The notes below the pieces were generated by a model. The model saw nothing but the letters and a program-made list of their open reading frames with translations, made no database searches and was not told the DNA's origin. A stretch of 64,000 nucleotides of DNA from Adenanthera pavonina. Taxonomy: Eukaryota; Streptophyta; Magnoliopsida; Fabales; Fabaceae. How positions within the stretch are numbered: position 1 is the stretch's first letter; every line of letters starts with the position of its first letter. Below are positions 23,584-36,120 of this stretch, piece after piece. The stretch lies in contig JAIVEN010000020.1 of the NCBI GenBank assembly GCA_026686845.1, positions 8,211,501 through 8,275,500 of the forward strand, written 5' to 3'. A program made the translations under genes and the position numbers.

Positions 23584-23830
23584 CACTAGCAAAAAAAAAC
23601 AATTCTAAGACTGTCATTTAGGACGGTCAACAAAATAGTAGTCCTAAAATATTTTAGCGGTGGTAATTTTGTAAATATAAGCTTCTATAATGCATTTTCA
23701 AGGACGGTGGAATAAGTCACAGCCCTTAATTTCATTTTCTAGGACTGTGGAATGCTCCACCATCTTGGAAATCTTTGAGAATTAGGACGTTGGATTATCC
23801 CATTGTCCTATAATGTTAATACAAATAACA
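23584..23830 (+). mobile_element. Left end of a CACTA-type element
   Basis: It begins CACTAGCAAAAAAAAAC and continues with subterminal motifs such as TTTAGGACGGTC, AGGACGGTGGAA, and CTAGGACTGTGGAATG paired with CTCCACCATC. The CTAGGACTGT motif recurs in the cluster at 31975-32099 and 38426-38555, so this may be the left end of the element whose right end is near 38555. Confidence 0.6.
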
Positions 23831-25263
23831 TTTCTAGATGTGGTAAACTTTCTTCTCAATTATAACCTACATCGCGGTAAAGCCTTCTCCTTTAGTAGCG
23901 GCAAGGTCTCACCCCTTGCCACTTACTGTTGGCACTCTCTCCTTTTTGCTCACACTATCACCGTCAAACCAAACCCATTAGCTCCAACCACACACTATTG
24001 AACCCAAACGGTGATCTCTCCTCTCACAGCCATCAAACCCTTACCCACCGTCACACCCTAGCCCAGCACATGGCATTTTGTTTCAATTTTTGGCTACCGA
24101 CACTGAGAGCTCAAGCCTCGAGTAAGAGTCCCTTTGGTTAACAATGAGATGGGGTAAGAGAAAGAAAAAGGGTAGCACTTGTCAAACCCATTTCTTGCTT
24201 TTTTCTTCGTCAACTAATGTGAGTTATGTGTCTCTATCTCAGGTTTTCTCATGGTTTTTGAGTTCCCCTTTTGGGTTTCTCCTCTTCATCACTAACATGT
24301 CTCCTCCATTGAGCTCTACCGTTAATGACGCCCCTCACATCCTCTTCTTTCTCTAACATCGATGCCTCTTTATTGCAAGCCTCCTACTAGGTATGGTTTC
24401 TGTTCATGGGGGATATTGTCTGCAATCGACAATATAGTTTTTGGTCTTCCCTTTCATTTTCTCTCAATTGATGCAATATTCTATTTTCTTGATTGTTAGG
24501 TGTATAGAGAAGAAGCTATGGAAGGATCTTATGGATAATGTTCCAAAATCAAAATGGTTATTTAAATTGACCAAACTGACCAAGGAAAGAGTTTATTCAA
24601 AGTAATCATGAGTAAGAGAAGTTTTAACATTCTTTAACTTCATATATATATATATATTCCTTTCTAAAATTCCTTCTTAGAGGTGTGCTTAAACTTAATC
24701 ATTACTTTGAATTAGTGAAATTTTATGCAGTTTTTTGTCTAATCTCAAATATACTTTGTTTCATAGAACCATTTGCATTATATTTTTTTTTAATAAAGTT
24801 ATGTTTAAGGAAAAAAAATGTGCTGGTCAATATAGGAATGAAGAAAAGGGCCTTTGTGCATCACTGTACTATGTGGCCTTGGCATGTACATTGAAAGAGA
24901 ACTATTTTTCCTTAGATCTGGGCGTAGAAAGTTAAAGGGCCAAATTAATATATTCCAATCCTTTTCTTACCATAGAAGAGAAACAAGTTACATACCATGG
25001 GGCACACTTTTAGGGGGATGTCTTTTGGTGTCTAACTCATATTGGACACTTCAACCCATATTGAGCAAACTTAGCAGCAAGATAGCTTAACAACTTTAAA
25101 TAGATCCTTAGACAAAGGAAAGAAGAAAATGTTGAATTCTAATATTTTACACTTTCTAAATACTATTTAAGCATGTTTTAATAACTTAAACACATACTAG
25201 TCATATTTTTAGTATATGCATATACCTTTTGAATAGTGCTAGCTACTTAATTTTTGCATTTAC
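23831..25263. other. Probable CACTA interior, no gene recognised
   Basis: Pyrimidine-rich leader-like DNA (23880-24360), a (TA)n tract near 24640, and short ORFs with no recognisable domain. Nothing more can be supported. Confidence 0.3.
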
Positions 25264-28200
25264 TGTTACACCCTACCTCCTGACACCTCCAAAGTCTTAA
25301 CCAAAAACTTCAAAAATCCAACATAACACACCCCCAAACATCACAAAACACTTTCCAAAACTTCCAACCAGCGGAAACGACCTAAAAACACCAAAAACTA
25401 GGGTCGCGGCTCCAGCCTCCTCTGTTTTTACATGCTTCTAGCCTCACTGGCACCGCGGCGCCCCTTGCTGATATCCCATATCATAACTTCCAACTCTGAG
25501 GCAAACTTCCCACGCGCATAACTTTAGGCTCTGACCTCCAATTGACTTAATTCCAATTCCTACAAGTCAATCTAGTCCCAATTTAGCCAGAGACACCACT
25601 TACACCTCAATCCAACTCCGTATGGAGATTCTGGACCCTCGACACCATTTTGTCCACTTATTGACCAAAACTCATCACTAACCACCTCCAATTGTCACCA
25701 GGCAATAGGTCGCTTAGAGACCATTCAAACAAGTCCAAAACCTCTAAACCAACTTGTCTAAAGAGGTTTCACCCCAAATGAGCCACTCCTCTGAGATTTG
25801 ACTCCTTGGAACCCTTACTTGACAAATGGGCTACAGGCCCTAAGATACACCAATCAGGCCCAAAACTACTCTGGGCTCACAAACACCAACATACATACTT
25901 TTGAACATCTAAAACCACGCAACCATACATACAACATACATAATCCATACAATTCATACCTTACCCAAATATTCATTACAATCCATTCTATCCTACTTGG
26001 CACAAGATACAATATCTAACATTACAAACACTACATAGACTATTCCCACGTACGTAGTTACTCCTGCGTCTTCTCCGGACTAGTGCCAGAACCATCACCT
26101 GAAAGGTTAGTCATGGGAGAGAGGTGTGAGACAATGTCTCAGTAACCGGAGACAACCACATACAATACATATATACTGACCCACACAGTCGTGCAATGCA
26201 ATGCTAATGAATGGTATGCATGTTCTCCCTCTTACACGGCTAGAACCACGAGCTGTCATCATCACAAGACATTTCAATAGATGATTCCCTTCTAACAGTC
26301 AGTGAAGACTGATTCCGGGACATCACCAAGCTCACCTGACTCTAATGTAACCTGGCTAATGGTTACACTAGAGCTCAGACCGTGGCTCTCCTTCCCCTGG
26401 ACCATCACAAATTAATGGTGATTTAGGGAAGATGCATCCCTAAATCCACTGCCACCTGGCACTCCCAAGAAGAGGATTTAGTGACAAGGATATTTCATCA
26501 TATCATATTGTCCTCTGCTGCCTGGCTCTCCCATGGAGAGGATTTAGCAACAGGGATCTCTCTCATATCATCATCTCATATCACATCATATCATTGTCAC
26601 CTCATCATCAATCTCTCACTATGCAATCATATGGTGATTGATAGAATAAGGGTTAGGAATGACTTACAAGAGTTTGGAGTGGAGCATGAAGAGCTTGGAA
26701 GACTTGATCAAGGTGTTGAACATAAAGCCCAAGCTTAAGTGAGATTATCAACTCCAAAATACAAGTTTCAAATCCAAGCCCAAGATAAGCCCATTGGAAA
26801 AGGTTATTAAAAGATCATGTGCTTCATTAAAATAGCATGTGACCTAAGTATTATTGGGCTTAATTAGTGTTAATTTCATTTTTATTAATTATAGGCTGAA
26901 CTTTGTTAATTAATAAAGCCCAATTAGTTAATTAGTAGTCTTTTTGATAGCCCACCTTATAAATAAGCATGTCATGTGCCAAACATGTGATTTCATTAAT
27001 GTGGTGGCATGTTTATAAGGGTTTAGGTCTTATTTTATTATTTTCTTATGAATTTTCGTTATTTTATTTTAGGATTTTATTTTACTAGTTTCCTAAGTCC
27101 AATAGGAGTGTTGTTTGGGCCTAAAGTCTCCTATTCCTATTAGGATTGCTTAAGCCCAAATTAATTAGGGTTTCTAAGTTTATTAGGTTAGATTTAACCT
27201 TACCTATTTAAGGCTAACTTTCATGTACGTTTTTAAGATTTGAATGATTAAAGTTTCAGACTTTTGTGAGTTTCCTCTTGCGATTCTTTAAGTGCTGGAG
27301 AGAATACTATGATTTATCAAGGAATTTGTCAATCCTTGTGGCGTCACTGGAACTAGGGTTCAAGAGACCGGTTCTTTTGGGTTCTAATTCACCTCGACCA
27401 ACATATCTTTTCTGTTTCCTTCTTGCTGTTTCTATTTTTCAGTTTTTGTGTTCCTTGCAATTGCAACGATCCGAGTGTCATTCGTTTCAAGTGGGTTCTT
27501 TGGATTGATTCCATAAGGGTTCACTTATCAGTGATGATGCCAATGTCATACCAACATGCCTCTACGTATATATATATATATACATCATTATCATCACAAT
27601 TATCATATGGACATGTTAGCATGCAATGGTATGGGGATGCTACACATCACAATATAAATATACAACCATCATACCTCAACTAGCCATACATGCCACGATA
27701 TATAAAAAAACCATACATATACACAATCAATATCGTGGTATAAAAAGAAACATGCATATATATACATATATACGTTCTATGATACCATAGAAACAATACA
27801 ATACAAACATACACCCGGTTACCTTAGGTTGTCAATACCACACACGTGAGCTCCACGAATTTGTCAAATTGTCCAACACACGTGAACCCCTCTCGGTTAA
27901 CCAAACAACCTTCATAATAACACAATTCTTCCATTAGCACAATATACCATTACTCAAACATCACAATTCAACCACTTTAGGCCAAACCCAAGGTTCCAAC
28001 ACCCCTTCCATGCATCAATCAGCTTTTAGGGACCATTTAAACTCTACTCAAACACATACACTTTGGATTCCCAAGAGCTCTAATCGAAACCAACCTAGGG
28101 TTAAGCTCAAAACACACATAATCCCTTCAAAACTCACACCCAAGCAACAAGAACACCACAACACACTTCATTAATCCCATAACATCTATTTCAATCAGTG

Positions 28201-28637
28201 GATTTCATCCCAAACTGGAAATCCAACCTCAAAACCAAAAAAATCCTCGAATTCCAACAGAACAAAATGGAGAGGAAGGAGTAGAGAACACTTACCCACT
28301 TGAATCCAAACTCTTGAGGTCTGAAAATCACTCCCAATGGCCAAAAATCACGAACCCTAGCTTTGCTCCTCAGTTTCTCCTCCATTTTCTTCTTTCCTGA
28401 TCGACCGAAATGATCCAGTTTTAAACGAAAATCCTGAATCTCGTCGCGGCCTCAACATACCTCACCACTGCTCCACCATGTTCAGCCGAACAACGCCACT
28501 GGAATTGCTTCTCACCACAGTAGACCTACTTCTAGCCGCGACATGGAGTATTTGCAGACTCCACTGGAGCCTTCCTCTATCCTGTTTCCTCCGGTCCTGA
28601 ACACAATGCCAAGGAAGAAATCGCGAGGGGTGTTACA
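25264..28637 (-). mobile_element. Family-D solo LTR with perfect TSD and an internal insertion
   Basis: It starts TGTTACACCC and ends GGGTGTTACA, flanked by perfect TSDs TTTAC (25259-25263 and 28638-28642). It aligns with the family-D copies at 39188 and 57271 but is ~0.9 kb longer because of a foreign block at about 26632-27535. On the sense (minus) strand it carries the CTGAGACATTGTCTCACACC palindrome (26123-26146) and the CCACGATA..TATCGTGG stem (27692-27740). No internal domain is present. Confidence 0.85.
26632..27535 (+). mobile_element. LTR-like block inserted in the family-D LTR
   Basis: This sequence is absent from the other family-D copies. It has a TATA box (TATAAATA, 26958-26965), several GCCCAATTAG/TTAATTAG motifs and a downstream TTTGGATTGATTCCATAAGG. 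It begins TGGTGATTG and ends CACTTATCA, but no convincing TSD is seen, so its boundaries are approximate. A solo LTR of another gypsy family is the best guess. Confidence 0.4.
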
Positions 28638-28874
28638 TTTACAACTTTAGAAGTTGCTACACTTGAGTTAAGGTGAACCATGTGTAAGCATTTCCAAAAC
28701 ATAGATTAAGCTATTTGTGCAATATGCAGAGTTGTGAGATGTAAAATTTGTAGTTAGCATTCATGCATCTAGGTGTTTTCATATTTGCATGCTTCTTAGC
28801 CTATCCTAGTTGTTCATGAGTTCCTTATTGCTTTTTTGTTTTTCCTTTTCTTTTTTTGTGGCTACTACATCTAG

Positions 28875-28969
28875 GTCCATATATTGATAGGAGAAGAGTT
28901 CAAATATTAGCAGATTTAGGTGTTGACTTAATTGCATTTGAAACAATGCCAAATAAACTAGAAGCTCAG
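28875..28969 (+). pseudogene. Isolated homocysteine S-methyltransferase exon
   Basis: Between a splice acceptor (ACATCTAG) and a donor (CAG/GTATCT) one exon encodes YIDRRRVQILADLGVDLIAF followed by ETMPNKLEAQ. This matches the central part of plant homocysteine S-methyltransferases (HMT), which transfer a methyl group from S-methylmethionine to homocysteine to make methionine in the cytosol. The zinc-binding cysteines lie in later exons, none of which I found nearby. The exon keeps its introns' splice sites, so it was copied or left at DNA level. It lies 240 bp past a solo LTR and about 1.6 kb upstream of lipase-like exons, perhaps inside a CACTA element. It is a gene fragment, not a gene. 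Confidence 0.75.
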
Positions 28970-30550
28970 GTATCTTAAAAAGCTTTGGACATTTTTTAAA
29001 TGCTAAAATCTAATATCTTGGTAATAAAAAAGGTTACAGCTAAATTTATTTGAATTTTTTTGATTGACTACTTTCTATTCCACATATAATTATTGATTTA
29101 TGGGAACAAAAGTTTTGAGCAAAACCAATAAGAACATTAAACAATCCTTCATTTAGGAGAAACCTGAAAATGTGTGAAATAAGGCTTATATTTCAGTACA
29201 ATATTTTTTAGATTGCTCTTACATGCATTGTTAGTCTTCATGCACCTTTGCAAATTCTGTGAAATGTAGCCAGAGGATTTGGTAAGCTGTCATACAAGAT
29301 GTTTGGAGAGAGAAAAGAAAACAACTGATTTCAATATCCGGAACATTCTTTATTTTAATCTTCTTGTGACTAAGGCTTTATTTGTACCTCTCCAACCTTT
29401 CTCATTATAGTCCCCTGTTTCTAAAATAGTCTTCCTGAAAGAATTTGGTCTCAACATTTGCCATTTACTTGGATTGACAAGAATAAACTAAGAAAGTAGT
29501 CAGTTTCCAATTTAGAAAGGGTAAAATTACTACTTAATCTTGTATATTCTGTAAGACACTAAGAAGAGAATTAGTTGAGCATACCCCATATCCTAGAATG
29601 GTACAAAAACCAAGCATCTGACCAAAAATAGTAAGCTTGGAATGCTAATATGTTTTAGGTCTTCACTTCCAATTTACTTTTCATAGATGAAAAACTACAT
29701 CATTGGATTTCATCGGCAACCTTGCATGCTTCTATTTTTTGCAATTAACGTACCACTAGCAATCCAGTATTCATTCTGAAGTTTTGAAAGAACTAGGACA
29801 TATAGCTTGCTTATGATCATACTATAATAATCTATCTCAATTATAAGCAGAAAAATCTACATTTTAAGTTTCATAAAAGGCTCTGAATTCTATATCTATA
29901 GCTGACATCAACTCATGATGCATAAACATAACAAAAGTAAATGTGAATTCTATATCCATAGCTGTACTTTCTGAATTGAATGTTTCTTTTTCTTTTCTTG
30001 ATCATATAGTTTCTATTTCCGTTGTATCATGTTGCTCCATTCTTTTTGTAGTTATTTAATAATTCACATTAAAATATAATGTTTTCAAGTATATCATGTA
30101 GACATGGTTACCATGTTACAATTCTAGTTTTTATCATCATGTTGGTATTTGCTGTAATAATGTGGATTGGATTAGGAAGAATCCCATTAATTTAGTAGTG
30201 GCTGCTCAGGTATGGACACAGTAAATTTAGTTTTGCCTTATATTTTGTCATGATATTCAATGCTATTAGAATTTTGTGCTAATGCATCAAGTTGGTATTG
30301 CAAATAGATGGTTGGGATATACTCTTACTAAATCCAAATCCCAAACACACATAGCTAGGATAGTCCTATATAAGAATATAAGAATACCAAAAACAAGGAA
30401 TGATACTTTTGAAGAACCTTTGAATTTTATCATTCCAATTACCCTGCTCAATGCCCACCCTTTTATTCCCTTTTCATTGTATGAATACATACAAACACAT
30501 ATTCTTTTTAGTAGAATTTGGGCTCATAATTTGTTGCTTGCTTTGTACAG

Positions 30551-31560
30551 GGGATTTGTTCTTCTCATGCATGGATTGATGAACATAGGTTTGTAGTTTG
30601 TGCTTAATTCAAGTTGGTAACCCTTTCAGTTCTTATAATCCTTCATGTGATTTTGAAGCCATTCCCATTATTCTATAACAGTGGCAGGTATAATGATTTT
30701 GCAAAGAAGTTGAATGCTAATCGCTTCAAGGTTTATGGGATGGATTGGATTGGTAAGCCAAAACAGCTTGCATTCCTTGGTAGTTTTCTTTCATAGCATA
30801 CTTGAGTTGTGTTCTATTATATAATTTTAAAATTTGGCTTTTGAAAAAGAGAATAGGCATAAGGAAACATGATAATATGCTATCTGGTTCTTCTTTATTG
30901 ATCAAACTTTATTTTAGGTTCTTGTATGTGGATTCAAATATAATCATATTTAAGACCACCATTATTTTATTTTCCTTATTCATTTATCATCTGCACCATT
31001 ATTACTTAAAATTCAATGTCGTGTCTAAACACAATCAAAAGAAAATGATAGAAAATACTAAACCGCTAGAAGGGCATTTCTTATGTTTATTAACATCATC
31101 AAATTTTATTTTCTTTCTTGACACTATGATATGAATCCTTTTTTCAGACCATGATGTAATTTGTTAATTCATTATAAGTTCTCTGATGAAAAGATCTGGG
31201 GAGAGATAAATGGTAACAAATTGGCTTATTTTTTAGGCCATGGTGGAAGTAATGGGTTTCATGCATATGTACACTCTCTTGATGACGGTGTTTTTGACAT
31301 GGTATGTTCTCAAATCTACAAGGACTTTAAAGAATATTGTTTAATTAAATGGTTCTATGGTTCTTGTCGTAAAGTGGATAGGAAGAACAAATGTTTTAAA
31401 CTTTATTTCTGGCCTTACAGTTGTCATTCTAATTAGGAACAATTTCTTTCTCACATTGCAGATAGTTTTTCTTAAGAAGATTCTTATTGAAAATCCTAGG
31501 CTTTCCTATTTTTGCTTTGGACACTCAATAGGTGGAGACATTATTCTAAGGCATAATTAG
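30551..31560 (+). pseudogene. Monoacylglycerol lipase-like (alpha/beta hydrolase) gene fragment
   Basis: Four exons with proper splice sites encode the N-terminal half of a plant monoacylglycerol lipase/esterase (Hydrolase_4 family). Exon 30551-30588 gives GFVLLMHGL, including the oxyanion-hole HG. Exon 30682-30752 gives GRYNDFAKKLNANRFKVYGM then DWI. Exon 31237-31301 gives HGGSNGFHAYVHSLDDGVFD. Exon 31462-31560 gives the nucleophile elbow CFGHSIGGDI, with Ser at 31525-31527. A one-base loss in the first exon (at HGLMNI, where the family has HGLNEH) shifts the frame, and a stop follows HN at 31558. The catalytic Asp and His lie in exons that are absent. It cannot make an active enzyme. Introns are kept, so it is not a processed copy. 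Confidence 0.85.
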
Positions 31561-31974
31561 TATAAAAAAAATTTCTCTAGGCTAAGTTAAACATTGCTTT
31601 TTGAATTCTCAATGAATCGCAATTTTTTTAGTTTTTTGAGGAAGAAAACAAATAGATAAGTAGGAAATTCTTTATTAGAAATTTTTGTTTTTTGTTTTTG
31701 GAAAGATATGTTTCAGTTGGATCTATCTTAGAAGCTACTTTATAGTAGTTATTGTTATGTAATATCTGCTTGCTTGAAATTGTGTGACACATTTTTGGGG
31801 AAATTGTTAAAATATGCTTTTGTTGACATCAGTGATATTCAATTGTTTCATTGCCCATAAATGGCATTTTTGGTTCAAAGGGTTCTTATTGTGAGTATTT
31901 TGGTATGGTTCTAAATTAGAATTAGAACTACTAGGATTGCATATATATAATTTTTTTAAATAAAAATTCTCGCT

Positions 31975-32099
31975 TTCTAGGACTGTTATGAGCCACAACA
32001 ATCCTAAAAAGTCTACTTTTTAGGGCTATTATGGCTCACAATAGTCCTAAAAAAGAGATTTTCTAGGATTGTTGTAAGCACAACAATCCTAGAAAGTGA
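31975..32099. mobile_element. CACTA-type subterminal repeats, part 1
   Basis: Alternating CTTTCTAGGACTGTTATGAG, CAACAATCCTAAAAAG and inverses. This region continues, after the Harbinger insertion, at 38426-38555. Joined, the two parts would form one ~250-bp subterminal region of a single element. Confidence 0.55.
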
Positions 32100-34648
32100 G
32101 GGCCTGTTTGGTAGCAGTTTTTAAAAATAGTTTTTTGTTCTTAAGAACAAAAAAAATGAAAAAACCATTTGATGGGCTGTGTTTTGGGTTAAATGTTCTA
32201 AAAACTGAAAAACATATAAGTGTTTTAGGAAACAAAAAAATAGAGAACATATGTGAGTTGTTTTGTGGTGTTTTTTTGTTCTCCAAAATGGCAAAACACT
32301 GAAAACGCTTTTCATTAATGGCATATCTATGATTTTGAACAAATAGTATAATAACCCTTGAACCACATTGTCATCGACCCCAACCCAAGTAGACCGAAGC
32401 ACTCAGCTATCTTCTCTCCAGCTCTGCCATTTTTTCTTCCACCTGACTGCCATCCTCTATCCTTTCTTCATTTGCCATCAATAAGCCCTTCTTTCTTATC
32501 AGTAGGCTCCTCTTCTTTCCCTCTGTTTTGCTGTTATTTCCTTAGCTCTGATCCTCCTTTCTTCACATCCTGTGCTTTGATTCAATTGTAAGTCCTTAGT
32601 CCTTTTTCTCAGCCTCAAATCTAGCTTCAGTCCCCCTTTTGGATTCAAGTTTCAGCCGCGATTTGTAAGTCACCGTAATGCCTTCAAAAGCTTCTTTCTT
32701 CTCATCTTGTATTTTGGTTTAGCTCTAAGTTTTAGCTTTCATGTTTTTTCTCACCTTCAAGTTCAGTTTCAGCCTTTCTTCCAGCTCCAAGTTTTAGCCT
32801 CGATCTATAAGTGAATGTGTTGCTTTCAATTCTTATGTTTATCTTCTGCATGCTCTTAATTTCTATCATTTTATAAAGTAATTAGAGACTTCAAAAGCTT
32901 CTTAGGTTGTTCTTGTTTGTTTGTTTTGACTTCCACTGCATGACATTTAAATCTAATGTGTTTAGGATTAGTGTTAAGAATGAGTTTCAAAGCATTATCA
33001 CTGATCTTAGTTGTGTATGGGATAATCCTCTTGCTCTATTCTGAAGATTGGAGAATTATTTAAGTTGCTTGTTACTTTAAGAATTTATCTTGTAGTTAAT
33101 CTCTATTTCTAGAATATTATAAATAAGAGAAGGTACGTAGGACTAAGTTGTATTTATGTTCAACCCATAAGTTCTGCCAATTAGAAATTTGCAGCATCTT
33201 TTCAAAATTTCAGCTATACTTCTTTAAAAATAATTGTTACTTGTTATTATGAGTAAATAGAATGATTTAATCCTAGGTGAGGATTTTAGCATTCCAAATA
33301 TGTTCGTGTGTATGTAATGCTGATAGCCATTTTCCTCTTACCGTAATATATGTACAAATATAGAAAGCTTAATAATCAAGGTCTTTAAAGAACACATTTC
33401 AAATTAACTATTATGCTTAGACGTGCTTCATTCAAGCGGTCTTTGCTCTTTTGAGGTTTGGATCATACTTGCCTCATGGAAATTTTGACCAGAATAACAT
33501 CTGGTTCATCATTAAACCAGTCGAACTCAAAAATCTAAAGTTGGCAAGGACAATTATGAGGGCATGTTTAGAGTGAAAGTAATTCTTCAATGTAGGATGT
33601 TATCTAGGCAACTTCATGGACCTAGTTCTTTCTGTCTGGCACCCCTTAGATTGTTGTTTCAGTGTTTTGGCATGACTTATTCTATTGGTTTTTTAAAAAT
33701 TATTGAAACTTGTTTGAAGATTGGATGCTAAGAATTTCAATAACACTTTTTTTTCATACGAAACATCATTAGTTCCATCAATAATAAACTTTAATGACTT
33801 GATCATAAATAGTTATATGGCATTGGGCGATCGATATTTGGTTGTGTTCTTGGTAATCTTTCTGGAAGTACTATTATTTTTGGCAAGGGTGATTGTTTAG
33901 AGGGTATGGTTATGGTAGTGACAGTGATAGCGCAGTGCATTGCCTTGAATTTGGTTTATCATTTTGCCCCAGTGGTGTCTTGGAGAAAGCATCGAGGAAG
34001 TATTTATCCTCGTAGCATTGCTATATTCATTTTTAATATCTATCACTGGGTGATGATTCAATGTAACTATCTTGGTAGCAAAGACTACTGTAATGTATAT
34101 GAACTTAATGAAAGTTGCTCATTTAAGCTAATTTTTGTAATGCATCAATCTATTTTAAAGAATCTAGCATTATTGAAAAAGCTCAACCTTGCTAATGGTC
34201 GAGTCGCTCATTGTTGGTGTTAAGCATTCCTATCATTTAAAGGAGTAAATTGTAGCTGTCTGTCGATTTTGCAATTCCTAAATTCCCCCTATTTTCATTG
34301 TGGAATATCATATGATTATGTATTAATTTATTATGTATTAATTTTATTGTTTTACCCCTATTGTTGTTGAGCATCGAGAACTATTTTTTTATTTCCATGC
34401 AGTATGCTATATTTATTATGTATTAATTTTATTGTTTTCCTCCTCAATGTTATTGTTCCAATCCTAATCATTTTCACTATTCACAAATTCCTTTACTTTC
34501 ATCCTTAGTAAATCATCACTAGGTTTGGTACTGTATCGGTTTAATAAAATTTCACCATTAATCCAACCAACAATTTGTCCAGAAACAAGTCTTCTCTCTA
34601 TTACTCACATCCCAAGCAACATTATTATGCATTTCATCTGCTTGATAA

Positions 34649-34702
34649 GTTGTTGTTTTTGTTGTTGTTGTTGTTGTTGTTGTTAATAGTAGTAGTAGTA
34701 GG
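34649..34702. repeat. Microsatellite (GTT)n then (TAG)n
   Basis: About ten GTT units followed by five TAG units, 150 bp upstream of Harbinger ORF1. Confidence 0.9.
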
Positions 34703-34855
34703 ATAGTGCCGTAGGCAATTTAGTGAGATTGGGAGGACATGGTCTTTGTATTCCTTTAAGTCTTAATTAAGGCTGCCTTGTGTTCTTCACATAAAACTCT
34801 ATTAATGTTTATGGTTTGATTGTGTCTTTGAATGATTGAATCTTGTATATTATAG

Positions 34856-35847
34856 ATGGCAACTAGTGGGTCAATAGAAGTTTCAGAAAATGCAATTTGG
34901 CCAAAGCTTGTAATTAAATGCTTTACAGACATTATGATTGAAGAAGTGAACAAAGGAAATTACAACAATGGTATGTTTTCACAGAAAGTTTGGAAGGATA
35001 TATTAGGAAAGTTGAATGTTATGAGTAGGTGCTCTTTTCATGAGAAACAAATCAAGCAAAAGTATAATAGGTTGCGAGCAAAGAATAGAGATTTTTCTTT
35101 GTTGCTACAACACACTGGATTTGGTTAGAGTCCTGAAACCAACATAGTTACTACTAATGAGAGATATTGGAGAGATTATATTTTGGTATGTAACCATTTA
35201 AAATTTCTTCTTACATTGTATATGTATATTAGCTAGATTATTGATTGTATATATTTTTATAGGTACATCCTGAAGCTGCTCAATTCAAGAAGCAGGGGTT
35301 GGAACTTTATCAATTGTTAGGCATAATCTTTAATAGAAGCACTGCTACTGGCATACTTCATCATTCATCTACTCAAGATCCACCAAATTCTTCAGATGAG
35401 ATTCAACTTCAAGATGAATATCTGAATGATAGGGTTCATGTAGACCTGGAAAATGATGATGACATTGATGAAGATATCACCGAGCGTGTGACACGTAGTG
35501 GAAAGCGCATTATTCAACAACTTGATCGAAACAAAAAAAGAGAGTGTAGGTCTTATCAATTGAGTAAAGCACTTCAAGCAATGGTTAAGGCATCTAATGC
35601 AAGGGCAGAAGCTCACCTAGCTAAAGTTGAGATGTCAAGGGCAAAAACCACAGGAGCTAGTATTGTTGGACCCACATCATCTGATTATTCTATTGCCAAA
35701 TGTGTTGCTGTTCTTAATGAGCTTGAAGATATCTCTAACGCAATTTATGTGAAGGTAATGGATAAATTTATTGATCCTGCTTGGAGGGAAATATTTATGG
35801 CAGTGCTTTCACAGAGAAAGAAGGCATGGTTGAATAGTTTGATTTGA
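34856..35847 (+). pseudogene. Harbinger ORF1: Myb/SANT-like DNA-binding protein
   Basis: Two exons (34856-35185 and 35263-35847) with GT..AG splice sites in phase 0. Exon 1 encodes a Myb_DNA-bind_3-type domain: IWPKLVIKCFTDIMIEEVNK, FSQKVWKDILGKLN, KQIKQKYNRLRAKNRDF. Exon 2 gives HPEAAQFKKQGLELYQLLG, then an acidic linker (DDDIDEDITE), a basic stretch and the conserved C-terminus (DPAWREIFMAVLSQRKKAWL). In this superfamily ORF1 binds the element ends and helps bring the transposase into the nucleus. A TAG at 35126-35128 sits after TGFG where the family has Trp, truncating it at 90 residues. Apart from that stop, the reading frame is open. The start is the first ATG of the domain-bearing frame. 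Confidence 0.8.
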
Positions 35848-36120
35848 TCTATGTCTGTAGGTGTTATGTTTTGTGTTTATGTCTATTTGTCTTGTGTTTG
35901 GTGATTATTAATATTATTATCAGTTATGTATTTGATATTTCCTCCGAACTATGAATTCTATGACTAATTATGCTTTTGATATTTTTTCCAAACTATGAAT
36001 GCTAGGACTTGTCATGTATTTGATATTGTTTCCAAACTATGAATGATATGATTAGTTATGTATTTGATATTGTTTCCCATGATTTACGTTCACTTACATT
36101 TGAACAGATTATTATGCACA

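Noticed and set aside
30160..30215. Possible extra exon (KNPINLVVAAQ before GTATGG)
   Set aside because: Too short and not alignable to HMT or the lipase family.
30276..30596. 106-codon plus-strand ORF before the lipase-like exons
   Set aside because: Only its last part overlaps a real exon (30551-30588); the rest is intron with no domain.
32089..32591. Overlapping ORFs on both strands at the Harbinger left end
   Set aside because: They lie in the terminal repeat and pyrimidine-rich leader and resemble no protein.
33906..34223. 105-codon ORF inside the Harbinger element
   Set aside because: No domain, upstream of ORF1, composition like non-coding AT-rich DNA.
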